DNA of 64,000 bases, from the NCBI GenBank assembly GCA_963693305.1, contig OY855915.1, positions 8,507,607 through 8,571,606 on the forward strand, written 5' to 3'. The notes under the pieces were generated by a model, which made no database searches, had not been told where the DNA came from, and saw only the letters and a program-made list of their open reading frames with translations. This stretch comes from Meandrina meandrites (taxonomy: Eukaryota; Cnidaria; Anthozoa; Scleractinia; Meandrinidae). The position numbers and the translations under genes were made by a program. Shown here piece by piece: positions 56,301 through 64,000 of this stretch (position 1 is the stretch's first letter; each line of letters begins with the position of its first letter).

Positions 56301-59300
56301 CGAAACGGCGGAAAACGAGCCATTTACAGTCAAGCGCGTCGAACCGTAGCCACCCAACAAAGTTTATGGCTTCCGGTTGCTTTTAACTACTAATCAGATG
56401 CCGGTGAAAATAAATTGGAAGGCGTGGTATCAACCGTTGCATGATTTGTCTTCAAACATCGATTATGACAAGTTGAACTGGCAATAAGTAAATTTTTTGC
56501 CGACAAAAATTTAGTCCAACTTAACTTTTCATACAAAAAAAGTCTTCTGGGTTTGTAAAAACGGGTGAAACTGAACGTTTCACAGATCGGTCGTATGAAC
56601 CGTTATGCAACCGGAAGCCATAAAACTAATCAAAAACTTCCCAAAAAGATGTCAAAAACTTAGTCGGGTGGCTACGGTTCGAGGCGTTTGACTGTAAAAT
56701 CAAAGTTAACGAAAATGTTAGACGCAATTAGATAATTGTTTTCTATAATGTGAATCTAAATATATAGCAAATTACTTACCAGAGCCCAAATGATGATACC
56801 AGCCGCGTAAGCCATCATTAAACAAAACAAGTACAGCGGGAGGTACTGCAGGATTGCAGACAAGGCACTTGCCCTGCTTCCATCACGACTGACTGTTATG
56901 AAGGCGATTCCAGGAGATTCGACTACAGGAACGAAAACATATTCCTTCTGAAATTTGTCGTCGTCCATGCTCCCTATAACAGGAAAGCTAACTTGAGTTC
57001 GATGGTCGATGTCCTCGCGAACGGCTTTCATGGTTTTCTTGTAAGCAGCGCTTTCTTTTCCGTTGTCTACGTAACTCAGGGCTGTTCGCCCGTGACCGTT
57101 TGTGCAGATACCGCAGGATGTTAAAAGCATGTCCTCCACAATAGTTCCAAGAATTCCTTGTGGTGGCTGATCACTCACTGCAGGTTTTGTGACATATGGA
57201 GGAAGCTCTGCCCAGTTGGTGAAAAGAACTTTTGGACAGGGACAGGTTTCTGTTGAGCAAAAAGACGAGAATTTATTTTTGGCAATGATGGTTGATTGTC
57301 AATAGAACACGCACAAATTAAGGCATTCCATTTCATATCCGATTTCAAAGAAAATGAAGCCCTTTCCCCCGCCTCCCAATGGAAAAATCACGGGCCAAAA
57401 CCCCTTCGAAATGCCAAACTGGAAGAAGATAACCAATCGCAGTTTGAAAATTAGCTCTCCCTTTTCCCCTTAGAAAAGCAAGATTCTCAACTGGAGGCCT
57501 ATGGGGGTAAGGATATACAATAGAATGGGCCAATTTACAAGACCTTTCCAACCAGACTGGGTCAGATTGACTCCAGTAGAAAACACACTAAGTACATTTC
57601 TCGATTTGAGTTCTACCATTACCTCCAGTGACCTGAGAGGATGCCATCCCATCTCCCTTAGCAGTAAAACCAGCAACACGGAAGTTATAGGAAGTAAAGC
57701 TTTCCAATCCAGTCAGTATGACATGTAAATCTCCTGGATGATACACGGCAATTGTATTTGTCCCTGCGTCCCCTTTAAGCTCTTTGTCGGCTATTTTCAC
57801 TGGTGTGTACATGACGTGGTAGCCGAGGAGCTTGCCCATTGTGTGTTCTTCTGGTATGGCTGTCCATGAAACTGATATGGAGGAGGTGTCTGTCATATCG
57901 GACACCATCACGAAAGGCGCTACTTCGGGCACTAAAAACAAAACAACCAAACTTCGATTCTTCAGTGATGCTCGAAATATCCACACATGGTTTTATATCC
58001 GGAGTCTAACCTTGATAAGCAATGCACATGAAGTCCCTAAAATTTTTTAATGTGTTGATAAAAGCTAACTGTGTGGCCATTCAAATATGAGCTGTTGAAC
58101 AGTATACTATCATGTACTACTCAACTTATTATGCTGCAGACGATTTGTACTTTCAAGACTGTGGATGAAACCCGAGTATGTGATCATTTTTAAAATGCAA
58201 GCTGTTTTATGTGCAACTGTTGATTATGCTGATGTAGAAGGTGGCTTTTTAGGTCTGTGGATGGCACCTTAGTTTGTGCAGCACTTTCGTGTGTTCTGTT
58301 ATTGTGGTTTATAAGGAGGTTCTAACTTATAAGTTCGTGGGCGTCATTCTTTTTAAACGATCAGTTTAACCCACCTCCTTCTTCCATTTTGATTTCTTTT
58401 GCATCTCCCGGGATGCCATTCCCACTGCTGTTGAACGCCATAACTCTAATCCTGTACACTATTCCTTCCAACAGATTTCCCTGATGCAGTGTCGCAGTCT
58501 GTGCGTCAACAGCAGTGGTACTCCACTCCCCTCCTTTTGTGACGGGACGGTAAGCGACCCGGTACCCATCGATTTGCCCATCAGAAGCTGATGTCCAGAA
58601 TACTTTGATGCTGTTGGCACTCGTCAGGTAAATCTTGGTTATTCTGGGAGTCTGATTTGGGACTGTTATGAAATATGGTTAACAGAATAAGTCCATATTC
58701 CAGGAGTGACTGTCTTTGACCATCACATTACTGAGCTCACATGAAATATCACATTGCTGTTTATATTATATTTATTAACATTTGGTAAACATTTCGTTTT
58801 AAAAAGACGCTAATCACGGCAAGGTATGGTCGTATACCGACGCAAATGCAACTCTGGCAGCTAAAGGACCTTGTATTTAGGCCTAACATAAACGCTTTAA
58901 CCTCACGCAAATGATTGGAAGGCCTTTATAGCCTCTCGACCAAATAGCTCTGGCATTTTGTAGATTCAACTTGACTTATACTACTACAACAGGACGCGGC
59001 ATCCGAATTCTATATGTTTGTGGCACGTGGTGATTTGTATGAAATAATTATGGGGACGTAATAGGAGGGAAGAAGTATGTTTGTTAAAATAGTCGGAGTA
59101 CCACGGCGTTAACCTAATGTTAAAGTAAAAAGTACTAACCTCCCACAGCTGAAAGGGAGACAGAAGCAACTATTAAGTCAGCTAATCTTCCGTCCTTTTC
59201 AACATTTTCCGTGAGGTTAAGCATCTCATCAGAGTTTACTGCTTCAAAAGTCACAGTAAAATTCGCAATGACACTTCCTTTCCTGCAAGACGAGAATAAA

Positions 59301-60703
59301 ACATAACACAATATTTGAGTTCAATTTTGTCTTGTATGGGTGTAGCATATATGGTGTGTGAAGTGAATACATTATTTACCCTCGGATTGTAGAGTAGCTT
59401 TAACAGCTAATATCTCCGAGCATTTCAACAGCACAATGGGCAAAGACCAGTCCACAACACCGGGAACTTCGTACCCTACTCTTTACGATGAGTGTGTGGG
59501 TTCTTTCACGTCCCCTGCTGACCATAACAGTGAAGATGCAGGAGACGGGACCTACGGTTTATCGTCCTTATCCGAGAAGACTAGAATATCTAACCATTTG
59601 CAGATGCCATTGCAAAGGCAATGTAGGATTAAATGCTGACAACAAATATTGCTTGCTATCGGACAGCACATTTAAATTTTTGCACAAGAAAATGAACTTG
59701 AAACCCCTCTTAAATGTACTGCAACCACGATGTTAACTGAATTGTAGGCCAGAAGCTAATTAAGTCCTATTACCATTACATGATGACAATTTACACTGAT
59801 AATTAATATGAACTGGATGCAAACTGAATAAGGAAGAAATACTTACCTGCAATGATTCAGGATTACATTTATCACTTTGGAATTGCCATCATACAACTTT
59901 TCAATCTAAGGGAGCAAGTAAGCCCAACTTTAATACCATATGAAAAAAAATGATTTAGTGTAGTTTTATAAATAGATTAAACTATTTCATTTAATTACTT
60001 AATTATCTATTGCCCTGCGAGCAGGCTCCCGAAGAAAACGGCGAGCGAGCGAGCCGAAAAAGGCCTAGCTGAGGAGAAGGAGAGCCTGCTCAAAGGCTAA
60101 TTATCTATGTACTTAGTTACCGGTTTCTACTATGACATGAAAAATTGCACCAGGTGATACTGCAATCTCAAAAAACTTAATTTTTTTCCATCTCTAGAAA
60201 CGACTCAATGGTAAGTAGTTATACGCATGTCAACAAGCAGACAGTCAGCCGTTTTTTTTTTCTGAAAAACGTGTACTCGAGCTGAGATAGTCGAATTACC
60301 TAAATCAAACAGCAAACTTACATTATTTTTTATCTTGGATTCCAGAGTTTTGAACATGATGCTGTCCTTGTCGAGTAGTGAGTCATTCCAGGTTTCATTC
60401 GCTAACTTTGCTTCAACATTCAATGGCACAGCTACAGAGTTAATAGAATACAAATGTAAGTTATATCAACTAAGTCTTCTTTGACTGAATCTGATGCTTC
60501 ATCAGAGTCGATACTTTTACTTCGCCAGTGAACTTGTCTTCAGTATTACTAAAAACTAGCAATGGTATAACGCAATTCCTGAGTTTTGATTGGCTAACAG
60601 ACAATGGTATATGAGCTCATATACCATTGACCACAAATTCCGTAGCCGATACACGTCGACGAAGACAGCTGGGGAGCTCAAATATTACAATTCTTTTGGA
60701 CGA

Positions 60704-60736
<33 letters not shown>

Positions 60737-61526
60737 CGTTATAGCCAACGAGGCGTTTCGCGCCTCGGTGGCTATCTACCATCTCATATCCAACGCGCGC
60801 TCGTGGAACAATTTTTAAATATAAAGCGGCTAGGAATATTGCTACTCCAGCAGGTGGATGAGATTTCAGCCAAAAGCAGGATATGTTCCAACGCTTCTCC
60901 AGACAATTCTCTTGTAATCATTTAAACAAGAGAAAAGAGGCACTGTGACAGAAAAATGTTTTGAACACAAGAACACAACGCAGTGACACTTACCAATTCC
61001 GAAACTCGAAACCCTACGTAAAAGACAACTGAAGAATAAACTGTTTAAAATTAGAGTGTTAACCAAGTAAACTAGTTTGTGTAATATTTTGTTTATTTCA
61101 TCACATACTTTAATACAAATATAGTGGAAAGGCTGGAAAGTCGACCATTTCACTTATGTATCATACCTTGACACGGGTGCGTATTGCAATTGCTTGCATC
61201 AGTGTTGATGCCATCGCACTCTTCGTCATTCTTTCTGCTAGAATTATCTAGGCAGTCACGTGTTCTCACGCGAAGACCGCTGCCGCAAGGCTTGTTACAA
61301 GCAGACCACAAACTCCAATCACTCCACGAGTAAATGCTGTCGTTACCTTTAAAAGATAACATTGAGAACATTTTGGTTACAGCTTTCACGCATGCTTTAG
61401 TGGCTTACAAAGTGTTTGTCGCGTTGCATGAATAGAAAGGACCAATAGTTACAAAAATAGTAAAGCAAGAAAACGGATGTGTTCACTATAATCATTTGGC
61501 TGTAACCTGCGAGTCAGAAAATAATA

Positions 61527-61583
<57 letters not shown>

Positions 61584-61908
61584 TATTAACATCAATAATA
61601 ATAATTAATAATAATTACCTAAAATGTAAAATTTACTGCTACAACGTTAAACATTTTGACATATAAATCAGAGGATTTTTTTTTCAAAGGAAATTTCTAA
61701 GGGACATCAAGGGCAATATCATAAAGTGTTACACGTGCTGATAAGTTAATATCAAACCTGGAACAGTAGCTGGACACCCATACAGCTCCACTCTCATTGA
61801 CAAGTGACTTTTCCACGCTATTGGTTGAAAACGGATGTAACGTGATGTGATTGGCGGGTTAAGGTCGTGATAAACAACAGTATCCCGATCTGTGTTCCCA
61901 GCAAATTC
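50950..61908 (-). CDS. Gene A (5' incomplete): F5/8C-TSP1-SEA-FN3(x2)-K+-filter glutamate-receptor-like channel
   Basis: Fourteen exons in consistent phase total 2640 nt including the stop, so 879 residues are seen. Order: end of an F5/8C discoidin domain 1-50, TSP1 51-110, SEA 111-214, FN3 215-310 and 311-413, S1 plus TM1 414-570, pore loop 571-597 ending MTTVG, (G)YGDKVPVG and TM2 598-650, linker 651-670, S2 671-759, TM3 within 760-817, tail 818-879. The membrane part has iGluR order with a perfect K+-channel TVGYGD filter, as in GluR0. The head differs from genes B and C (F5/8C instead of LamG and mucin), and sequence divergence is greater throughout. Upstream exons, including the rest of F5/8C and any signal peptide, lie beyond the window or were not recognised. 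Confidence 0.82.
51480..51785 (-). mobile_element. Penelope-like element, inverted tail fragment
   Basis: Reverse complement of about 52095-52400. The minus frame (VLKKCQGKLDCLVNEMLLIR) repeats the end of the GIY-YIG ORF. Inverted partial copies at one end are typical of Penelope-like insertions. Confidence 0.7.
51786..52450 (+). mobile_element. Penelope-like retroelement fragment with GIY-YIG nuclease
   Basis: The open part (51957-52253) reads VVYSFKCDQCDADYIGYTTR then HLHQRIEEH, matching the GIY-YIG domain of Penelope-like elements. Upstream, PFKDQKSAD, a motif between the reverse transcriptase and the nuclease, survives in a broken frame. The ORF ends early in SIRAKVFI. It sits in the gene A intron between TM3 and tail, so it is probably spliced out harmlessly. 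Confidence 0.8.
52600..52774 (-). CDS. Gene A exon: TM3 (iGluR M4 equivalent)
   Basis: 175 bp, phase 0 to 1. QPEKSEAEEQATELF, then the hydrophobic QILMVLAKTLGGAVFCGLVW, then a very basic RIRLQRRKK, consistent with a cytoplasmic end. Confidence 0.85.
53150..53300. repeat. TTGA/TTGG tetranucleotide microsatellite
   Basis: ATCG, TTGG and ATTG units directly below the S2 exon donor. The antisense Asn-Gln-Ser repeat frame is not coding. Confidence 0.92.
53339..53604 (-). CDS. Gene A exon: S2 ligand-binding lobe
   Basis: 266 bp, phase 1 to 0. PRDTLHEAHNTLEQGEVKGL, LLDAYVAGS, KGVGVVLSGEAIKLQSRVRD and a closing helix. GLLLDAYVAGS and GVGVVLSGEA are shared with gene B, so this is the most conserved part of S2. 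Confidence 0.88.
54109..54169 (-). CDS. Gene A exon: TM2-S2 linker
   Basis: 61 bp, phase 0 to 1. VTALTDSPAHKLGVRRNAIV. DSP-H-LG-RRNA is shared with gene B. Confidence 0.85.
54609..54765 (-). CDS. Gene A exon: second half of K+ filter and TM2
   Basis: 157 bp, phase 2 to 0. (G)YGDKVPVGVCSRLFAV, inner helix AWTITGLVMASILIGVIATS, then LTFRTLDHDIILYGTK. YGDKVPV is exactly the outer-mouth sequence of many K+ channels. Acceptor TCTTAG|GTAC, donor AAAG|GTACAT. Confidence 0.9.
54981..55326. mobile_element. Nested palindromic MITE
   Basis: GGTATACTATGGAATATCCC occurs three times in alternating orientation (54981, about 55078 inverted, about 55293), forming two adjacent hairpins; the second has arms of about 50 nt (AAAGTGTTGTGTAACTATTT). 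Apparently one palindrome inserted beside or inside another. Intronic in gene A, in the filter intron. Confidence 0.8.
55551..55633 (-). CDS. Gene A exon: pore helix and first half of filter
   Basis: 83 bp, phase 0 to 2. DSGGFSKSFANGAGEGFW then FSFISMTTVG. Seven codons shorter than in B and C, the difference being in the loop before FSKSF. Acceptor TACAAAG|GAC, donor TTGG|GTATGG. Confidence 0.87.
55920..56010 (+). mobile_element. Degraded SINE fragment
   Basis: GGAGTTCGAGGTGGATCATT followed by CTCTTGGGCAAGGCATTTTA resembles a B-box region and the conserved central domain of the SINE at 38395-38693. Too short for a firm assignment. Confidence 0.4.
56323..56698. mobile_element. MITE with TTTACAGTCAA ends
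   Basis: The left end TTTACAGTCAAGCGCGTCGA and the right end complement (GAGGCGTTTGACTGTAAA) pair. Inverted similarity continues through CCGTAGCCACCC and GGCTTCCGGTTGC. Intronic in gene A. Confidence 0.75.
56780..57249 (-). CDS. Gene A exon: S1 lobe and TM1
   Basis: 470 bp, phase 1 to 0. CPKVLFTNWAELPPYVTK, GILGTIVEDMLLTSCGICTN, FVPVVESPGIAFITVSRDG, TM1 LPLYLFCLMMAYAAGIIIWA. The skeleton PPYVT ... VFxPVVxSPGIAFI matches genes B and C while other positions have diverged freely, suggesting these strands line the binding cleft. Confidence 0.88.
57623..57931 (-). CDS. Gene A exon: second FN3 domain
   Basis: 309 bp, phase 1-1. PEVAPFVMVSDMTDTSSISV, SWTAIPEE, GYHVMYTPVKIADKEL, and FRVAGFTAKGDG. 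Confidence 0.88.
58375..58662 (-). CDS. Gene A exon: first FN3 domain
   Basis: 288 bp, phase 1-1. PNQTPRITKIYLTSANSIKV, FWTSASDGQIDGYRVAYRPV, VYRIRVMAFNSSGNGIPGDA. Too split in base composition to give a long open frame with an internal Met, but the domain is clear. Confidence 0.86.
59140..59282 (-). CDS. Gene A exon: SEA domain, third part, with GSVI motif
   Basis: 143 bp, phase 2 to 1. (R)KGSVIANFTVTFEAVNSDEM, then a helix to LIVASVSLSAVG. The GSVI motif is kept despite wide divergence elsewhere in the domain. Confidence 0.86.
59847..59905 (-). CDS. Gene A exon: SEA domain, middle part
   Basis: 59 bp, phase 0 to 2. IEKLYDGNSKVINVILNHC. Acceptor CCTTAG|ATT, donor GCAG|GTAAGT. Confidence 0.82.
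60007..60105. repeat. GC-rich inverted repeat
   Basis: GAGCAGGCTC...GAGCCTGCTC arms about 85 bp apart with GCGAGCGAGCGAGCCG inside. Resembles the block near 35884-36022 and is probably a small MITE. Confidence 0.6.
60322..60431 (-). CDS. Gene A exon: SEA domain, first part
   Basis: 110 bp, phase 1 to 0. (A)VPLNVEAKLANETWNDSLLD then a helix KTLESKIKNN. WNDSL is the anchor shared with B and C. Confidence 0.85.
60551..60828 (+). mobile_element. Palindrome-containing MITE, copy 2
   Basis: AATTCCTGAGTTTTGATTGG, an ATGGTATATGAGCTCATATA palindrome, and a GGATATGAGAT hairpin around GCGTTTCGCGCC. Matches 25066-25352 on the other strand. Intronic between SEA and TSP1 of gene A. Confidence 0.75.
61167..61346 (-). 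CDS. Gene A exon: TSP1 domain
   Basis: 180 bp, phase 1-1. SWSDWSLWSACNKPCGSGLR, VRTRDCLD, and CNTHPCQ at the end. Four residues longer than the TSP1 of B and C. Confidence 0.92.
61521..61616. repeat. AAT trinucleotide microsatellite
   Basis: (AAT)n with minor interruptions in the intron between TSP1 and F5/8C. Confidence 0.95.
61758..61908 (-). CDS. Gene A exon: end of F5/8 type C (discoidin) domain
   Basis: 151 bp, phase 0 to 1. DTVVYHDLNPPITSRYIRFQ, then PIAWKSHLSMRVELYGC. 'ARYIRFxPxxWxxxxxMRxELYGC' is the signature end of F5/8C domains, which bind membranes or glycans. The first part of the domain must lie in exons further 5', which I cannot find before position 64000. Confidence 0.85.
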
Positions 61909-61964
61909 CTAAAGCAGTAAGATGAATAATAGTTATGGATCCGTCATTCCGATCTTTAGCTACT

Positions 61965-62045
61965 ACAATGCAATACAATACAAATTTTATTGCCACCTCC
62001 CCATTGGGGCTTTTCAGAGACAATGAAAAAAAAAATACAATAAAT
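61965..62045. repeat. Probable LINE tail fragment
   Basis: CAATGCAATACAATACAAAT followed by TTATTGCCACCTCCCCATTG is reminiscent of the 3' tail of RTE-like elements seen across coral genomes. Recognition is from memory and the piece is short. Confidence 0.35.
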
Positions 62046-62154
62046 TGTCTATAAAAAATTATTGATAAAATTCTTGGAACTGCTACTACTCTACTAATGT
62101 TAGTAATCAGTGTTTCATACAAGGATCCAAATCATTCTATAGAGGTTGAAGACA

Positions 62155-62456
62155 ATTTTCACTCCGTACTGCGCTGTCCCCGAGTCTTTTTGTTGATACG
62201 TCACACTTCGGTAATAGCATACATGAGGTTTTAGTGTCCGCCATAACTGGTCGTTTCGTTCAAGAGTGCTCGGTGAGCTGGAGCGTCGGCTTGGAATAAC
62301 GACGAGGTTCTTCTGCTCGTTATATTTTACAAGGATACCTGGCATTAAAATAGTGAAGATGATGGAAAGTTTGACCCTGAATTTTTAATTTGACTAGTAA
62401 ACTTTCCTTCGTCTGAGGTTCACATAAACAAACAAGCAAAAGTTACGCAATAATCA
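62155..62456 (+). mobile_element. GGTTTCCAG MITE, copy 2 (diverged)
   Basis: CACTCCGTACTGCGC start, then GTCACACTTCGGTAATAGCA, GTCCGCCATAACTGGTCGTT and GTTCAAGAGTGCTCGGTGAG, all colinear with 25476-25818. The far end has decayed. Confidence 0.7.
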
Positions 62457-62736
62457 TATTTAAATTTTAAATGCTTCGGTGCAGGAACAATTTGTAATTT
62501 TTTGAAATTAGAATATTGCGAAAAGTATTTTAGTGAACTAAATTGTGCAAATAAGGTACTTGTTGGAGTTCACTTGACTGGTGTATTTCCTCTTTAATCA
62601 TGATTTATATTATTAGAATACGCTTTATTTTGTTAGCTAACAGGAGATAATGATATCTCACTACTCTTCAGAAACTAAGGTCTCCATGTATCTTTTAGCA
62701 CTAGGATTTCTGGGGTAGCTTTAAGATGATTTCCAG

Positions 62737-63530
62737 GGTGGTGGACTGACCCCCAGTCCATGGACTACCCCGATGGACTACCCAAATGGACTACCAAAAT
62801 GGATTACCCTAAAATGGACTACCCCTAAAAAATCCTATTTCGCTACCTGGGAGCTCCCAGGGACCAATAATAGTAAGCATATATCGTGTTACCCTTACAA
62901 GATAAAGAGCTAACTGTAAACAGGCTAACTAAAGTGCATAGCAGGCTAACCAGAGTGAATAGTAGGCTAACTGTTGAACCGGAGTGAAAAGTAGGCTAAC
63001 CAGAGGGTGGTAAAGGGTATTTTCGTGATCTGTGATCGGCCCTTTTTTTCTCGTGAAATGTGAAATGGCTTTTTTTTTTCCTCGTGAATCGTGATTTCCA
63101 TGGTTGCCGCAAACCGTGATTTCCAAAACGTTTTCTTTTATTTCCCGTGAAGCGTGAAATGCCAAAGTTATATTTTTCGTGAATTGTGAAAGGGTTGTTT
63201 TATTCCCCGTCAAATGTGATCAATACCCCCACCTTACGACCCTCTAACCAGAGTGAAAAGTGAGTGGTAAAATGAGTGCTATTTTGATAGCTAAAATAAT
63301 TTAACCACCCGACAACCACCCTCGTTCCCAGTGCCTTTCAAGGTCAGTGCGATTCCTGTATTTAGGCGCTAAAGTGTCCGTGAGGATTAAAATAAAGAAG
63401 GCTGCATGCAATGGAAGTATGGAACTAGCAGTTCTTTCAATACTACTTAGGGGTAATTTATTTTGGTAGTCCATTTGGGTAGTCCATCGGGGTAGTCCAT
63501 GGACTAGGGGTCAGTCTTTTGTCCATCACC
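62737..63530. mobile_element. Element with GGACTACCC inverted repeats
   Basis: The left end has AGTCCATGGACTACCCCGAT and GGACTACCCAAATGGACTAC; the right end is the inverse (GTAGTCCATTTGGGTAGTCC, ATCGGGGTAGTCCATGGACT). The terminal repeats are about 80 bp and internally repetitive. The interior has short tandem AGGCTAACCAGAGTG and CGTGAA(A/T)TGTGA units and no gene. It abuts the next MITE. Confidence 0.75.
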
Positions 63531-63854
63531 GGTTTCCAGTCCGTACTGCGCGATCTCCGCTTGCAAAATGTTTGTGTCTCACACGAAGGAATGTTCACCA
63601 GCCAAAATAAAAATTACGGGACAAACGTATTTTATTATGAATGCTACTTTGTTATGAGAGCCACATATCCTTGAAAACCAATAATAACGAAAATAACCGG
63701 CATTTCAGCTCATCGAGCATTCCTGAACGAAACCACCAGTAATGGCGGACTCAAAAACTTCATGTATGCTAACACCGAAGTGTAACCTAGCAATCAATTC
63801 AAAACAAAAATGAAAACAAACCCAAAAAACAGCGCAGTACGGACTGAAACCAGT
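63531..63854 (-). mobile_element. GGTTTCCAG MITE, copy 3 (inverted)
   Basis: Begins GGTTTCCAGTCCGTACTGCG and ends CGCAGTACGGACTGAAACCA. The interior (ATGGCGGACTCAAAAACTTC) is inverted relative to copy 1. Confidence 0.8.
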
Positions 63855-64000
63855 TTTAAGCTATTTAAGGCCATGACATGTTGTATTTCATAATATAATT
63901 ATAAGGAAAATTAGTCATGTTGCCTTTCAAAGGCAACTGTCAATCAATCATAGCCTGTTTCACCTTGTCTGTAGTCTGTCCTTGTTCCCTATAGTACTGG

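Noticed and set aside
60627..60818. Short protein sharing IIPLALVGYEIVIAN with 25073-25255
   Set aside because: Both lie in copies of a palindromic MITE; the frame follows from the hairpin.

Overview
The window is nuclear DNA from an animal, most likely an anthozoan cnidarian such as a stony coral or anemone. The evidence is AT-rich sequence, intron-rich genes with GT-AG splice sites, symmetric phase-1 extracellular modules (LamG, TSP1, SEA, FN3, F5/8C), and many small terminal-inverted-repeat elements, tRNA-derived SINEs, a Penelope-like element and degraded DNA transposons. The species-level call is inference. There is no operon, CRISPR array, rRNA or functional tRNA gene.

Three paralogous receptor genes lie head-to-tail on the minus strand. 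I call them A, B and C, from high to low coordinates. Gene A (61908 down to 50950, 5' end outside the window) encodes F5/8C - TSP1 - SEA - FN3 - FN3 - S1 - TM1 - P loop - TM2 - S2 - TM3 - cytoplasmic tail. Gene B (49231 to 33908) has a signal peptide, LamG, a damaged second LamG, a Ser/Thr mucin stretch, TSP1, SEA, FN3, FN3 and the same channel module. Gene C (22611 to 4009) has a signal peptide, four LamG domains, mucin, TSP1, SEA, FN3, FN3, S1, TM1 and half of the P loop. The membrane module has the order of an ionotropic glutamate receptor (S1-M1-P-M3-S2-M4). Its pore carries a canonical K+-channel filter, MTTVG|YGD in A and MTTVG|FGD in B, split by a phase-2 intron. Exon lengths sum to an exact multiple of three through to the stop codon in A (2640 nt) and in a rescued model of B (3816 nt), which supports the models.

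This is the candidate system: GluR0-like, potassium-filter receptors carrying adhesion/mucin ectodomains with a SEA module that keeps a GSVI cleavage motif. Known precedents are cyanobacterial GluR0 and rotifer AvGluR1. I do not know a description of this domain combination.

The cluster evolved by segmental duplication. The block 3.9-25.9 kb matches 39.2-51.1 kb. Its breakpoints fall in the filter intron and just past the C-terminal exon of the next gene upstream. Gene C therefore loses the filter, TM2, S2 and TM3 inside this window, and an orphan C-terminal exon (25.4-25.9 kb, split by a MITE) is left behind.

Between genes C and B lies a large near-perfect inverted repeat (arms 26380-29647 and 30255-33522) built from a degraded DDE transposon. 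Introns and intergenic DNA hold further MITEs, a Crypton-like recombinase fragment, a LINE reverse-transcriptase remnant, a Penelope GIY-YIG fragment and microsatellites.
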